The notes under the pieces are model-generated. The model saw only the letters and a list, made by a program, of their open reading frames with translations. It did not search any database and had not been told where the DNA came from. A DNA stretch of 42,992 nt from Candidatus Omnitrophota bacterium (GTDB lineage: Bacteria > Omnitrophota > Gorgyraeia > Zapsychrales > Aceulaceae): positions 227,640 through 270,631 of the forward strand of contig JAKQPK010000023.1 in assembly GCA_029564765.1 (NCBI GenBank). The letters run 5' to 3'. Positions 1 to 7,625 of this stretch are shown in pieces. The position numbers were made by a program, and so were the translations under genes. Within the stretch, counting starts at the first letter, position 1, and each line of letters opens with the position of its first letter.

Positions 1-737
1 TTGCCACCTAAATTGATGACCTTAAAACCAACCTTTTTGATGGCCTTGACAGTTCCTCGAGCTATATCATCTACATAGGTAAAATCCCGGCTCTGCGTTC
101 CATCTCCAAACACTTCAATAGGCTTTCCTTCATCAATTTTTTTTGTAAAAATAAAAACGGACATATCCGGCCTACCCGCAGGGCCGTAAACCGTAAAATA
201 ACGAACAATGGAAACATCAATCCCATAAAGATGATGATACGAATAACAAAGAGCTTCAGCGCCCTTCTTGCTGGCCGCATATGGTGAAATGGGCGTATTC
301 ACCGCAAGGGTTTCTTTAAAAGGCATCTTTTGCCCCGCGTAAAGTGAAGATGTGGAGGCTAAAAGAAATTTGGAGACCTTATGGTCTCTTGACATTTCTA
401 AGAGATTTAACGTACCAAGGACATTGGTCGTAAAATACACATGCGGATGGCTCATGCTATAGCGGACTCCGGCGCGGGCCGCAAGATTCAAGATCGCGTC
501 AAAGCGATACGAGCTAAATATCTTTTTAAGCGCGGAAATGTTCTCGATGTCGATCTTTTTAAAAACAAATCTAGGAAAGGCTTGAAGAGCTTTGAGCCGA
601 TAGGTTTTAAGCCGAATATCATAATAATCATTGAGATTATCAATACCAACAACTTTATGACCAGCCCTAAGAAGACATTCGGCCGTCTTGCTTGCGATAA
701 ACCCAGCGGTACCTGTCAAAAGATAAGATTTAGACAT
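1..737 (-). CDS. NAD-dependent epimerase, UDP-glucuronate 4-epimerase-like (3' end off window)
   Basis: This is an extended short-chain dehydrogenase of the nucleotide-sugar epimerase family, cut by the left window edge, with 245 residues visible. The N-terminal Rossmann motif reads TGTAGFIA, so the third glycine is Ala. It is followed by the segment NDYYDIRLK, which is typical of UDP-glucuronate 4-epimerases. The catalytic Ser (ASTSS) and the YxxxK motif (PYAASK) are present, as is GDGTQSRDFTYVDD. The likely reaction is UDP-glucuronate to UDP-galacturonate in the cytoplasm, feeding surface polysaccharide. The ATG at 737 lacks a close Shine-Dalgarno, and an in-frame stop just upstream rules out a longer start. 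It has its own promoter-like sequence in the AT-rich gap upstream. UDP-glucose 4-epimerase is a possible alternative. Confidence 0.85.
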   Translation of the reverse strand, partial: MSKSYLLTGTAGFIASKTAECLLRAGHKVVGIDNLNDYYDIRLKTYRLKALQAFPRFVFKKIDIENISALKKIFSSYRFDAILNLAARAGVRYSMSHPHVYFTTNVLGTLNLLEMSRDHKVSKFLLASTSSLYAGQKMPFKETLAVNTPISPYAASKKGAEALCYSYHHLYGIDVSIVRYFTVYGPAGRPDMSVFIFTKKIDEGKPIEVFGDGTQSRDFTYVDDIARGTVKAIKKVGFKVINLGG

Positions 738-814
738 ATCAGTTTTATAATCTTAATGAAATTCCGCTATAACTCCTTGCAAATAAAGCACTTTAGGATT
801 GCTGAAATGCTGTT

Positions 815-842
815 ATTTTATCAAGCTGTAGCATGAAGTCAA
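815..842 (-). promoter_or_regulatory. Putative sigma-70 promoter for the epimerase gene
   Basis: On the minus strand TTGACT (837-842) and TAAAAT (815-820) are separated by 16 bases. This gives a leader of about 70 nt before the ATG at 737. The surrounding gap, 738-944, is the most AT-rich stretch of the window. I see no gene in it, only this promoter and AT-rich sequence that may also end transcription of the upstream glycosyltransferase gene. Confidence 0.5.
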
Positions 843-944
843 ATAAAATAAATAAAGCAAAAAGATGTAAGTATATATAATTAAATAATTTATATAAGAA
901 TATTAATAATATTATTTAATATAATGAAAATGAGAAAAAGTCCT

Positions 945-1682
945 TCAGAAATTAAAAAAAGATCTCCCCCAAATAGCGAGAGTATCAAAGAAAATCGCTA
1001 TAACGTCTGTTAAAGGGATGCGTCTTTTTGCCCGCTTGATACTAACAACGACCGGCGCTTCAACGATCTTATATCCGCGCGCGTGGATCGCGACCAGAAG
1101 CTCCAGGTCGAAAGCGAATCGCTGCACGGTTAAATACGGCGCGACCTCGCGCAAAACCTTTGCTTTAAAAAATTTCAACCCTGTCTGCGTATCGCGGCAC
1201 GGCAGACGGAAAAGAAGACGAACAAGCGCGTAATAAACAAAGCTCATCCACTTGCGGGTCGTTGGGCTTTCCACGCAAGACTTGGGATGCTGCTTGGAGC
1301 CGATCACGACATCCGCGTCGCGTAAGCAGAGCAGCTCATAAAAACCTTTGATCTGCCCCGGGTGCAACTCGAGGTCCGCGTCGAGAAAGACGATATACTC
1401 ACCGTCTGCATACGCGACAGCTTTTTTCAAAGAGCTTCCCTTGCCAACATTGCGCTCGTGCCGCTGGACAATCAACTGCCGGGAATATTGGCCAAGAAGC
1501 TTTTGCGCTGCTTCAAAGGTATGATCGGTCGAGCCGTCATCAAAAACAATGATCTGCCAATCATACCCAAAATGATCAAGCGTACGCGCGACCTCCTCAA
1601 TGCTCGCGGCGATCCGCGACGCTTCGTTGAAGGCGGGAATGATAATGGAGAATTTTCCGGGCATATTTTTTGCTGAGCTCAT
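945..1682 (-). CDS. Family 2 glycosyltransferase, dolichyl-phosphate-mannose-synthase-like
   Basis: A 245-residue GT-A glycosyltransferase. The N-terminus (FSIIIPAFNEASRI) is followed by the nucleotide-sugar motif DDGSTD near residue 50, the metal-binding DADLE near residue 100 and the acceptor-side motif RDTQTGLKFF near residue 165. These are hallmarks of DPM1-type enzymes, which transfer a sugar from a nucleotide donor to a polyprenyl phosphate at the inner membrane. There is no C-terminal membrane domain, so it is the short, soluble or peripheral form. It lies 36 bases downstream of the AbiEii toxin gene, in the same direction, and ends at the AT-rich gap before the epimerase. The sugar donor cannot be read from sequence. 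Confidence 0.85.
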   Translation of the reverse strand: MSSAKNMPGKFSIIIPAFNEASRIAASIEEVARTLDHFGYDWQIIVFDDGSTDHTFEAAQKLLGQYSRQLIVQRHERNVGKGSSLKKAVAYADGEYIVFLDADLELHPGQIKGFYELLCLRDADVVIGSKQHPKSCVESPTTRKWMSFVYYALVRLLFRLPCRDTQTGLKFFKAKVLREVAPYLTVQRFAFDLELLVAIHARGYKIVEAPVVVSIKRAKRRIPLTDVIAIFFDTLAIWGRSFFNF

Positions 1683-1718
1683 CAGCTCAATAGTGTTCGT
1701 TTTTCGATAACTATTTCT

Positions 1719-2585
1719 TTAGGGTGACATCGAAAAAGCTTTTAATTTATCAACTCTGTCTAAAAAAAGATCCGCCTTCCATAGATCGAGTGACGATAAC
1801 TCAGAGGGTTTAATAAAACGCGCGACATCGTTGCGCGCCGCCTGCCAGTCAATAGACAGGATCTTTTCGCGCAGTTGAGCGCAGCACCATTGGCTATCGA
1901 TCTCTATTTTCTGCCCAGCCCAAGGACCCGCTTGTTCGAGGGCAGATGCGAGAAATTTTAAATTAATAGCGGCGCGATAACTTACGTACCATAAAAAATC
2001 ATACCAATCTCTTCCCTTGACATATTCACGACAGAGCAAGGCGTGGATCTTTCCAGCAAAAAGGCTTGGCATGTCTTGAACCGTCAAAGCGCAAACGAAG
2101 GGAAAATCCAAGAATTTATTCTCAAAAAAACCTCCTACTGGCGGATTTGTGTCGACCTCGACCTTGATCCGGATCTTTGACATTGATCGATCAGCTTTTA
2201 AATGTTGTAGCTGCAAAACTTTGCCTAAGGAATCATCTTTGATAAACGCTTTTTTAACTGCCATCTCCACCTTAGACCTATCCACGATCTCGACCTGATA
2301 TCCGTAGGCTCTCAACTCGATCGATAAGTTTTTAAGGTACTTTTCAAGAGAGAAAGCGGTATTGGGCTCTTTGAGAATAAAATCAAGGTCCTCAGAAAAA
2401 CGATTTAATCCGTAAAGGATCCGCAAGCAGGTTCCTCCCTGAAAGGATGCAACTTGATAAAAATCGGACCGTGTAAGAGCCGCGAGAGCAACTTCTTGGG
2501 TGATCTCGCGCAAGGCATGGTCCTCTTCCTGCGCGGAATGGCACTGATAAGATTCCAATCGCTTTTGAATGATCTTAACGCTCAC
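1719..2585 (-). CDS. AbiEii/AbiGii-family nucleotidyltransferase toxin
   Basis: This 288-residue protein has the COG2253 nucleotidyltransferase signature: FQGGTCLRILYG followed by RFSEDLDF near residues 48-70, with the Gly-Gly and Asp-x-Asp of a polymerase-beta fold. AbiEii toxins are nucleotidyltransferases that block growth until countered by AbiEi, forming a type IV toxin-antitoxin or abortive-infection pair. The start overlaps the end of the AbiEi-like gene by 11 bases, which implies translational coupling. The pair sits inside a nucleotide-sugar operon, suggesting acquisition as a cassette. The target is unknown; related toxins act on tRNA or other RNA. Confidence 0.88.
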   Translation of the reverse strand: MSVKIIQKRLESYQCHSAQEEDHALREITQEVALAALTRSDFYQVASFQGGTCLRILYGLNRFSEDLDFILKEPNTAFSLEKYLKNLSIELRAYGYQVEIVDRSKVEMAVKKAFIKDDSLGKVLQLQHLKADRSMSKIRIKVEVDTNPPVGGFFENKFLDFPFVCALTVQDMPSLFAGKIHALLCREYVKGRDWYDFLWYVSYRAAINLKFLASALEQAGPWAGQKIEIDSQWCCAQLREKILSIDWQAARNDVARFIKPSELSSLDLWKADLFLDRVDKLKAFSMSP

Positions 2586-3219
2586 CGCCTAACTCCTTTT
2601 CAATGGACCCCAAAAAACGACAAACACGCTTTGAGGGATAAATCTTTTTAAGTTCACGAAATTCTTTTTTAGGTACACTTTGGAAACTCTCAATATCTAT
2701 TCTTAAGCTATTCATGGCAGAAGTTAACCCTTCCCACTCTTTTCTGTAAAGATAAACATAATCCGCCAACGCCTTGAGCGGCCTTGCCATAAGAAAAATG
2801 CCTCTTTGAGCAGACCCCATCGCCTCAACATCTTCATAAAAGATCTTCAGCGGAACTCTGCGATAGGAAAAATTCCCAACAGGCGTCTTGAAATCTTTGG
2901 AACGGCAGACGCAAACGCTTGTAACGGTATGGACCGCTTCGGGGATCCATCCATGATATGCCAAGGAAGACTCCAAACTAATGTATGAGGGGCCATAGAT
3001 CTTCTGAGCGATCTCAAAAAGATCTAAAGGATATCGGCGATACTTTGGCGCGAGACAATACAATCCTTTGCGTAAATGGATGATCTCTTTTGAGGCGATA
3101 GCTCGTTTGATCATGGCATAACGCCGATCTTTGGATCCTGGGATAAGATTGATCAATGCCGCGTGAGAAAACACATCGTAGGGAATCTTCTGGATAACGA
3201 GATCAATGATCTTGTTCAT
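2575..3219 (-). CDS. AbiEi-family antitoxin / transcriptional regulator
   Basis: A 214-residue protein of the COG5340 AbiEi type. Residues 1-60 form a winged-helix-like N-terminal domain (FSHAALINLIPGSKDRR and HLRKGLYCL). The segment SYISLESSLAYHGWIPE and the rest of the C-terminal domain follow. Family members repress their own operon by binding inverted repeats and neutralise the AbiEii toxin. The ATG at 3219 is preceded by a good AGGAG site. A perfect 16-bp-arm palindrome lies immediately upstream, over the predicted transcription start, as expected for an autorepressor. The last 11 bases overlap the toxin gene. Confidence 0.87.
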   Translation of the reverse strand: MNKIIDLVIQKIPYDVFSHAALINLIPGSKDRRYAMIKRAIASKEIIHLRKGLYCLAPKYRRYPLDLFEIAQKIYGPSYISLESSLAYHGWIPEAVHTVTSVCVCRSKDFKTPVGNFSYRRVPLKIFYEDVEAMGSAQRGIFLMARPLKALADYVYLYRKEWEGLTSAMNSLRIDIESFQSVPKKEFRELKKIYPSKRVCRFLGSIEKELGGER

Positions 3220-3228
3220 ATTATCTCC

Positions 3229-3263
3229 TGTACGTAACTGTCATATAATGACAGTTACGTACA
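3229..3263. promoter_or_regulatory. Palindromic operator upstream of the abiE pair
   Basis: Arms at 3229-3244 and 3248-3263 are exact reverse complements (16 bp each) around a 3-base ATA spacer. The core is TACGTAACTGTCAT. The palindrome starts two bases downstream of a -10 box and ends nine bases before the antitoxin ATG, so a bound protein would block initiation. AbiEi autorepression through inverted repeats is known for this family; that this site is its operator is inference. Confidence 0.75.
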
Positions 3264-3264
3264 T

Positions 3265-3293
3265 AATATAACACATAAAACAAAGATAATCAA
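3265..3293 (-). promoter_or_regulatory. Sigma-70 promoter of the abiE operon
   Basis: On the minus strand TTGATT (3288-3293) is followed after 17 bases by TATATT (3265-3270). The start site would fall inside the palindrome at 3229-3263. This gives the toxin-antitoxin pair expression independent of the sugar operon it sits in. Confidence 0.65.
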
Positions 3294-3321
3294 ACATTTA
3301 GTATATTGCTATCATAAATCC

Positions 3322-4518
3322 TTAGCGAACCTTACTTTTGATAAAATCCCGTATCGTTGCCATCACATAGTCAATATGCTCTTGATGGATGTCTTGATGA
3401 ACACCGATATGAAGGCCGTTGTTACCGGCATATTCGGCATTGGGAAAATCACCGAGCTGATGTCCTAAGTAATCAAATCCAGGACATTGCGTTGGCATGG
3501 ATGAGAAAAGATCTCGCGTGTCAATTTCATGTTTATCAAGAAAATCAACAAGTTCATCCCGCGTGAAAGGAGCGCCTTTTTTGACGATCATCGGAAAAGC
3601 GTGCGGGCCGATACGCTCATCTTTTTCTTCATGAATGGTCATGAGGTACTGGTCAAATTCTTTGAGACGATCGATCATCGTGATGAGATTGTGGTGGCGC
3701 TTGTCGATGATCTGCTGATACATATCCAGGCTTGAGAGACCCACAGCAGCCTCCAGCTCGTTCATCTTGGATGAATAACCAACACGCTCAAAGATAAAGC
3801 GAATATCTTTTCCTTGCGCAAAGCGTTTGGCGCAATAGCTATTGGACGTATTCACAACGCAGACCTTGCATTTACATGCCCTGCCGTGGCAACGGAGCGA
3901 GCGTAAGATTTCAGCGAAATCTTCCCGGTTGGTCGTGACAACGCCGCCTTCGACGGTCGTGATAATATGCGCGAGATAGACGCTGTACGCGGCCATGTCT
4001 CCCCACTCCCCGACATTTTTTCCTTTGTACATCGCGCCGTGCGCTTCTGCTGCGTCCTCGACAACAACAAGGTTGTGCTTTTTAGCGATCTGCATGATAA
4101 CATCCATCTTAGCAGGCTTACCCATCAAATGAACCGGCATGATCGCGCGTGTTTGCGGCGTAATGGCTGCCTCGATCTTCGCAGAGTCGATGTTCAACGT
4201 TTCTAGCTCAACATCCACGAACACAGGCTTAAATCCCGCGTGCAAAACTGCATTACCGGTGGCGACAAACGATAGCGATGGGACAATAACCTCGTCCCCG
4301 CGCTTAGCGCCTAAGTCATACAGAACTGCCAGTGCCAAGACATCGGCATCAGTGCCACTGCTCACGGCGATCGCTTCCTTAGCGTTCACGAGCTTGGCAA
4401 ATCGCTCCTCGAACTGGCGGACGAACTTACCGTTAGATACGCGGCCTGTGTTGAGTGCCTCGTTGACAAGGTCTTTGGCCTTTTGATCGATCGTGATGGT
4501 TCCAAATGGGACTTTCAT
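3322..4518 (-). CDS. DegT-fold 3-dehydratase-like enzyme (E1/RfbH/ColD type) lacking the PLP lysine
   Basis: A 398-residue DegT/DnrJ/EryC1/StrS-fold protein. The start is set at 4518 (MKVPFG), where an AGGAG site overlaps the rmlD stop codon; the frame is open 11 codons further. In normal sugar aminotransferases the PLP lysine sits in a SFxPxK motif. Here the segment is SVYLAHIITTVEGG, with His184 at that position. His in place of Lys is the mark of the E1 and ColD 3-dehydratases, which remove a hydroxyl instead of transaminating. Residues 210-229 hold cysteines C210, C215, C217, C220 and C229 before KRF, in the region where E1/RfbH binds a [2Fe-2S] cluster. It probably makes a 3-deoxy or 3,6-dideoxy sugar from a 4-keto nucleotide sugar supplied by the rml genes. 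No E3-type reductase gene is in the window. Confidence 0.75.
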   Translation of the reverse strand: MKVPFGTITIDQKAKDLVNEALNTGRVSNGKFVRQFEERFAKLVNAKEAIAVSSGTDADVLALAVLYDLGAKRGDEVIVPSLSFVATGNAVLHAGFKPVFVDVELETLNIDSAKIEAAITPQTRAIMPVHLMGKPAKMDVIMQIAKKHNLVVVEDAAEAHGAMYKGKNVGEWGDMAAYSVYLAHIITTVEGGVVTTNREDFAEILRSLRCHGRACKCKVCVVNTSNSYCAKRFAQGKDIRFIFERVGYSSKMNELEAAVGLSSLDMYQQIIDKRHHNLITMIDRLKEFDQYLMTIHEEKDERIGPHAFPMIVKKGAPFTRDELVDFLDKHEIDTRDLFSSMPTQCPGFDYLGHQLGDFPNAEYAGNNGLHIGVHQDIHQEHIDYVMATIRDFIKSKVR

Positions 4519-4528
4519 AAAATTTCTC

Positions 4529-5383
4529 CTAATCCTTATACGTTTGAACAAATTTCACAACCGCATCCTGCCAAGAAGGGATGCTGATACGTAATGCCCC
4601 GCTTAAGCTCTGATTGCTCATCGCGGAAAATCTTGGCCTCTTTGCTGGCAGAGGGAATTCGTCGGCTGAAACAGGGACAATTGTATTATTAATCCCAGCG
4701 TTTTGAAAGAAAAATTTCACCCACGCGTAACGCGAACAAAACCCTGTATTGTTAGCATGATAAAGCCCTGTCAACCCTCTTGAAAATGCCAAAAGGGTTG
4801 TGGACACAATATCGTCGACAAAGCTTGGGCAAGAGACCTCGTCATCAGCAATCCGCAGTTCTTTCCGCTCTTGAGCCCACTGGCTTGCCTTGAAAAGAAA
4901 ATTCCGCTCACCCTGACCGAACACCCAGCTGACGCGCAACAGAAGATGGTCGTTCAAAAGGTTTGTAACCGCCTGCTCCCCTTGAAGCTTGGTTGCGCCA
5001 TACTGATTGATCGGATCCGGCATGTCTTTCTCATCGTAAGGAGCTTTCTTTTCCCCGCTAAAGACATAATCTGTGCTGTAATGCACCAAAAAAATCTTTT
5101 GGTCGCGACAGATCTGCGCTAAAGTTGCCACACCGTGAGCGTTCACCGCCAAGGCATCCTGGGGGCAACTTTGCGCTAAGTCAACATTATTAAATGCCGC
5201 GCAATTGATCACAACGCTTGGCTTAAGCTCTTTGACAACAGAATGGACCTGGTCGGAATCGGCAATATTGAACTGTGCCTTGGACAAGCAATAAAAAGGC
5301 TGGCCATTTTTCTGAAAATAGCGCTCGAACGCGCGTCCAAGCTGTCCTTGAGCCCCGGAAACCAGAAAGGAATGTGATAACAT
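4529..5383 (-). CDS. rmlD: dTDP-4-dehydrorhamnose reductase
   Basis: A 284-residue RmlD-type short-chain reductase that converts dTDP-4-dehydro-L-rhamnose to dTDP-L-rhamnose with NAD(P)H. It shows the N-terminal GxxGxxG (GAQGQLG), the STDYVFSG motif, the catalytic YGATK and the C-terminal RPRFSAMSN substrate segment. It follows rmlA, rmlC and a GNAT gene in the same direction, with an 8-base gap from the GNAT gene. No rmlB (4,6-dehydratase) gene is visible, so that step must be encoded elsewhere. Because a GNAT gene and a 3-dehydratase-like gene flank it, the operon product may be a modified deoxysugar and not plain rhamnose. Confidence 0.9.
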   Translation of the reverse strand: MLSHSFLVSGAQGQLGRAFERYFQKNGQPFYCLSKAQFNIADSDQVHSVVKELKPSVVINCAAFNNVDLAQSCPQDALAVNAHGVATLAQICRDQKIFLVHYSTDYVFSGEKKAPYDEKDMPDPINQYGATKLQGEQAVTNLLNDHLLLRVSWVFGQGERNFLFKASQWAQERKELRIADDEVSCPSFVDDIVSTTLLAFSRGLTGLYHANNTGFCSRYAWVKFFFQNAGINNTIVPVSADEFPLPAKRPRFSAMSNQSLSGALRISIPSWQDAVVKFVQTYKD

Positions 5384-5391
5384 TTTTGATC

Positions 5392-6117
5392 TTATTTTTT
5401 TGTCCGATAGAACGTCACTTCCGCGTCAAACATGGAAAATCCGTTCTTGATATAGAGATTGACCGCCGCGTTATTCGTCGCCTGGGTCTTAACAATGATC
5501 TCTTGACTGCCATGGCGCACAGCCGCAGCGATAAGGGCGCGCACAATGCTTGAACCGATTCCCTGCCCGCGATAACGCTTGTCCGCGGCCACAAGGCCGA
5601 TCACACTGTTTTTGCCTTTGACATGCAGCGTCCCAAAACCCAACAGGCGCTTGCCGCGAAAATATCCATAGCAGTCATCGGCGAAGCCTTGGATACTGTT
5701 AAACATCCAGGCGCGATGGATCTTCTTGCAATATTTCTTCAAGAGAACATCATCGGTGTAACGATTATGATTGGCCGCGAATGCCTCGTCACTGATACCA
5801 AAAACCTGTTGCCTGTCTTTCAAAGACAATGGCTTGATATGGGTGTCGCTCACGCGCGAAGCATCGTGAAGGTTTAGCTTTAAATGCACAATGGTCGAGT
5901 TGTAGCAAAAACCCCGCGACATAAGAAAGCGGATGAAGCGCTGCTGGCACGCGCCAGTCTTGACAATGATATGATACGGGCACAAGCGAAGCTCTTGCCC
6001 AAGTTTTTTGAGGTCTTTCCATCGGACAATGGTATAGATCGGCTGGCCAACGACCTGGCTTTCAAAGTCCGCGGGCGCGATGGCGCGGTAAGCTCTACTC
6101 TTCATAGGTAAAATCAT
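5392..6117 (-). CDS. GNAT-family N-acetyltransferase, WecD-like
   Basis: A protein of about 241 residues with a C-terminal GNAT domain. The acetyl-CoA loop RGQGIG follows VIGLVAADKRYR near residue 185, and the family's NNAAVNLYIKNGF helix follows it. The N-terminal half resembles the extra domain of sugar N-acetyltransferases such as WecD. The ATG at 6117 is chosen because AAGGA lies 8 bases upstream; a GTG two codons earlier is possible. The start overlaps rmlC by 23 bases. Its place between rmlC and rmlD suggests it acetylates an amino-deoxysugar nucleotide, but no aminotransferase with a PLP lysine is next to it, so the substrate is open. Confidence 0.8.
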   Translation of the reverse strand: MILPMKSRAYRAIAPADFESQVVGQPIYTIVRWKDLKKLGQELRLCPYHIIVKTGACQQRFIRFLMSRGFCYNSTIVHLKLNLHDASRVSDTHIKPLSLKDRQQVFGISDEAFAANHNRYTDDVLLKKYCKKIHRAWMFNSIQGFADDCYGYFRGKRLLGFGTLHVKGKNSVIGLVAADKRYRGQGIGSSIVRALIAAAVRHGSQEIIVKTQATNNAAVNLYIKNGFSMFDAEVTFYRTKK

Positions 6118-6655
6118 GATCACTGTCCTTGAGCAAAGGATACTGCGTGTCCTTGGGCGAAAGAACAGGGTCTTTGACCGGCCAGGCGATCTTCAGCTGC
6201 GGGTCATGGTACGCGATCCCCCGTTCATGCGCGGGTGAATAGATGTCCGAACAATAATATTCGATCTGCGCTTCGTCGGAAAGCGCAACAAATCCATGCG
6301 CGAAACCTTCCGGGATAAAAAGCATCTGGTGATCCTGCGCTTGCAAGGTCACGGCCGCCCATTGCCCATAATACGGCGAACCGCGACGGATATCAACCGC
6401 CACATCAAAGATCTTTCCCGCAAGGACCTGAATAAGCTTTGCCTGAGCGAACGGTTGTTTCTGGTAATGAAGGCCGCGTAAAACGTTTTTCCTCGAATGG
6501 GAACGGTTGATCTGGGCTAAGGGCTTTTTCACGCCAAAAGCGAGAAAATCGGGAAGCTTAAAGACTTCCTTAAAGAACCCTCGCTCATCGTGGAACACAA
6601 CAGGATCAATAAGAAGAGGCCCTGGAATATTAAGCTGATGGAATGTAAACGGCAT
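6095..6655 (-). CDS. rmlC: dTDP-4-dehydrorhamnose 3,5-epimerase
   Basis: A 186-residue cupin-fold epimerase of usual RmlC length. It carries DERGFFKE, the catalytic-histidine segment VLRGLHYQ near residue 62, VDIRRGSPYYGQW and the FIPEGFAHGF strand. It inverts C3 and C5 of dTDP-4-dehydro-6-deoxy-D-glucose. The ATG shares one base with the TAA of rmlA (TAATG), so translation is probably coupled; the AAGGA upstream lies in the rmlA end. The downstream GNAT gene begins inside its last codons. Confidence 0.94.
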   Translation of the reverse strand: MPFTFHQLNIPGPLLIDPVVFHDERGFFKEVFKLPDFLAFGVKKPLAQINRSHSRKNVLRGLHYQKQPFAQAKLIQVLAGKIFDVAVDIRRGSPYYGQWAAVTLQAQDHQMLFIPEGFAHGFVALSDEAQIEYYCSDIYSPAHERGIAYHDPQLKIAWPVKDPVLSPKDTQYPLLKDSDHDFTYEE

Positions 6656-7524
6656 TATTTTCCTTCGTTAGCGATCTGCAGCAAATACTCTCCGTAACTT
6701 GTCGAGAATTCTTTGGCGATCTTCACAAGTTGCGCGCGAGAGATAAAACCTTTACGGAACGCGACCTCTTCAATACAGCCGATCTTCAATCCTTGACGCT
6801 GTTCAATGGTCTTGATAAAAATGGAAGCTTCAATGAGCGATTCATAGGTTCCGGTGTCCAGCCACGCGTATCCCCGGCCAAGCAATTTCACATTCAGCTT
6901 ATTCTCTCGCAAATAGGCTAAGTTCACATCCGTGATCTCTTTTTCTTGGCGCTTGGAAGGCTTGATACGTTTTGCGATATCCACGACCTTGTTATCATAA
7001 AAATAAAGGCCCGTGACCGCGTACGAGGATCTTGGGCGAGAAGGCTTTTCTTCGATAGAAACAGGCTTGTTCTGATGATCAAGTTCGATCACGCCATAAC
7101 TTTCAGGATGGCTCACATAATACCCGAATATGGTCGCGCCTTTTTCTTGCTGGGCAGCTTCTTGAAGGACACGCGAAAGCCCTTGGCCAAAGAAAATATT
7201 ATCTCCTAAGATCAGCGCGACAGGGTCCTTGCTGATAAATTTCTCGCCGATAATGAAGGCCTGGGCGATGCCATTGGGCTCGCTTTGTACCGCGTAATCC
7301 AAAGAAATGCCGAATTTGCGGCCATCTCCTAAAAGCTCCTGAAAACGCGGCAGGTCCTTAGGGGTAGAAATGATCAGGATCTCTGTGATACCGGAAAGCA
7401 TCAACACGGATAAAGGATAGTAGATCATCGGCTTATCGTAAACAGGCAAAAGCTGTTTACATGTCGCCCGCGTGATAGGATACAGGCGCGTAGCCTTGCC
7501 GCCTGCGAGAATAATACCTTTCAT
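6655..7524 (-). CDS. rmlA: Glucose-1-phosphate thymidylyltransferase
   Basis: A 289-residue RmlA. The N-terminal nucleotide-binding signature is [11 protein letters not shown] (Ala where Gly is usual), followed by [26 protein letters not shown] near residue 110, IEEKP and [12 protein letters not shown]. It joins glucose-1-phosphate to dTTP to start dTDP-sugar synthesis and is normally feedback-inhibited by dTDP-rhamnose. It is the first gene of the leftward sugar operon. AAAGGA lies 6 bases before the ATG, and an extended -10 promoter is found about 30 bases upstream. Confidence 0.95.
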   Translation of the reverse strand: MKGIILAGGKATRLYPITRATCKQLLPVYDKPMIYYPLSVLMLSGITEILIISTPKDLPRFQELLGDGRKFGISLDYAVQSEPNGIAQAFIIGEKFISKDPVALILGDNIFFGQGLSRVLQEAAQQEKGATIFGYYVSHPESYGVIELDHQNKPVSIEEKPSRPRSSYAVTGLYFYDNKVVDIAKRIKPSKRQEKEITDVNLAYLRENKLNVKLLGRGYAWLDTGTYESLIEASIFIKTIEQRQGLKIGCIEEVAFRKGFISRAQLVKIAKEFSTSYGEYLLQIANEGK

Positions 7525-7552
7525 AGGAAATCCTTTCAGCTAAAGATGCCTC

Positions 7553-7561
7553 ATTATAGCA
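7553..7561 (-). promoter_or_regulatory. Extended -10 promoter for rmlA
   Basis: The minus strand reads TGCTATAAT: a perfect TATAAT (7553-7558) with an extended TGn. No good -35 lies at 16-18 bases, consistent with an extended -10 promoter. It faces away from the metF promoter 50 bases away. Confidence 0.6.
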
Positions 7562-7606
7562 AATTTTCCAAAAATTTATAACTAAATAGCCCGAAAACTA
7601 TTGAAA

Positions 7607-7615
7607 TGCTATAAT
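7607..7615 (+). promoter_or_regulatory. Extended -10 promoter for metF
   Basis: The plus strand reads TGCTATAAT (7607-7615), the same extended -10 as on the opposite side of the gap. Transcription would start near 7622, only a few bases before the ATG at 7626, so the mRNA may be leaderless or nearly so. No Shine-Dalgarno is visible. This argues against the ATG at 7614, which lies in the -10 box. Confidence 0.5.
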
Positions 7616-7625
7616 GCTAACCGTT

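Noticed and set aside
441-836. A 131-residue plus-strand frame
   Set aside because: It is antisense to the epimerase gene, whose Rossmann and YxxxK motifs are clear.
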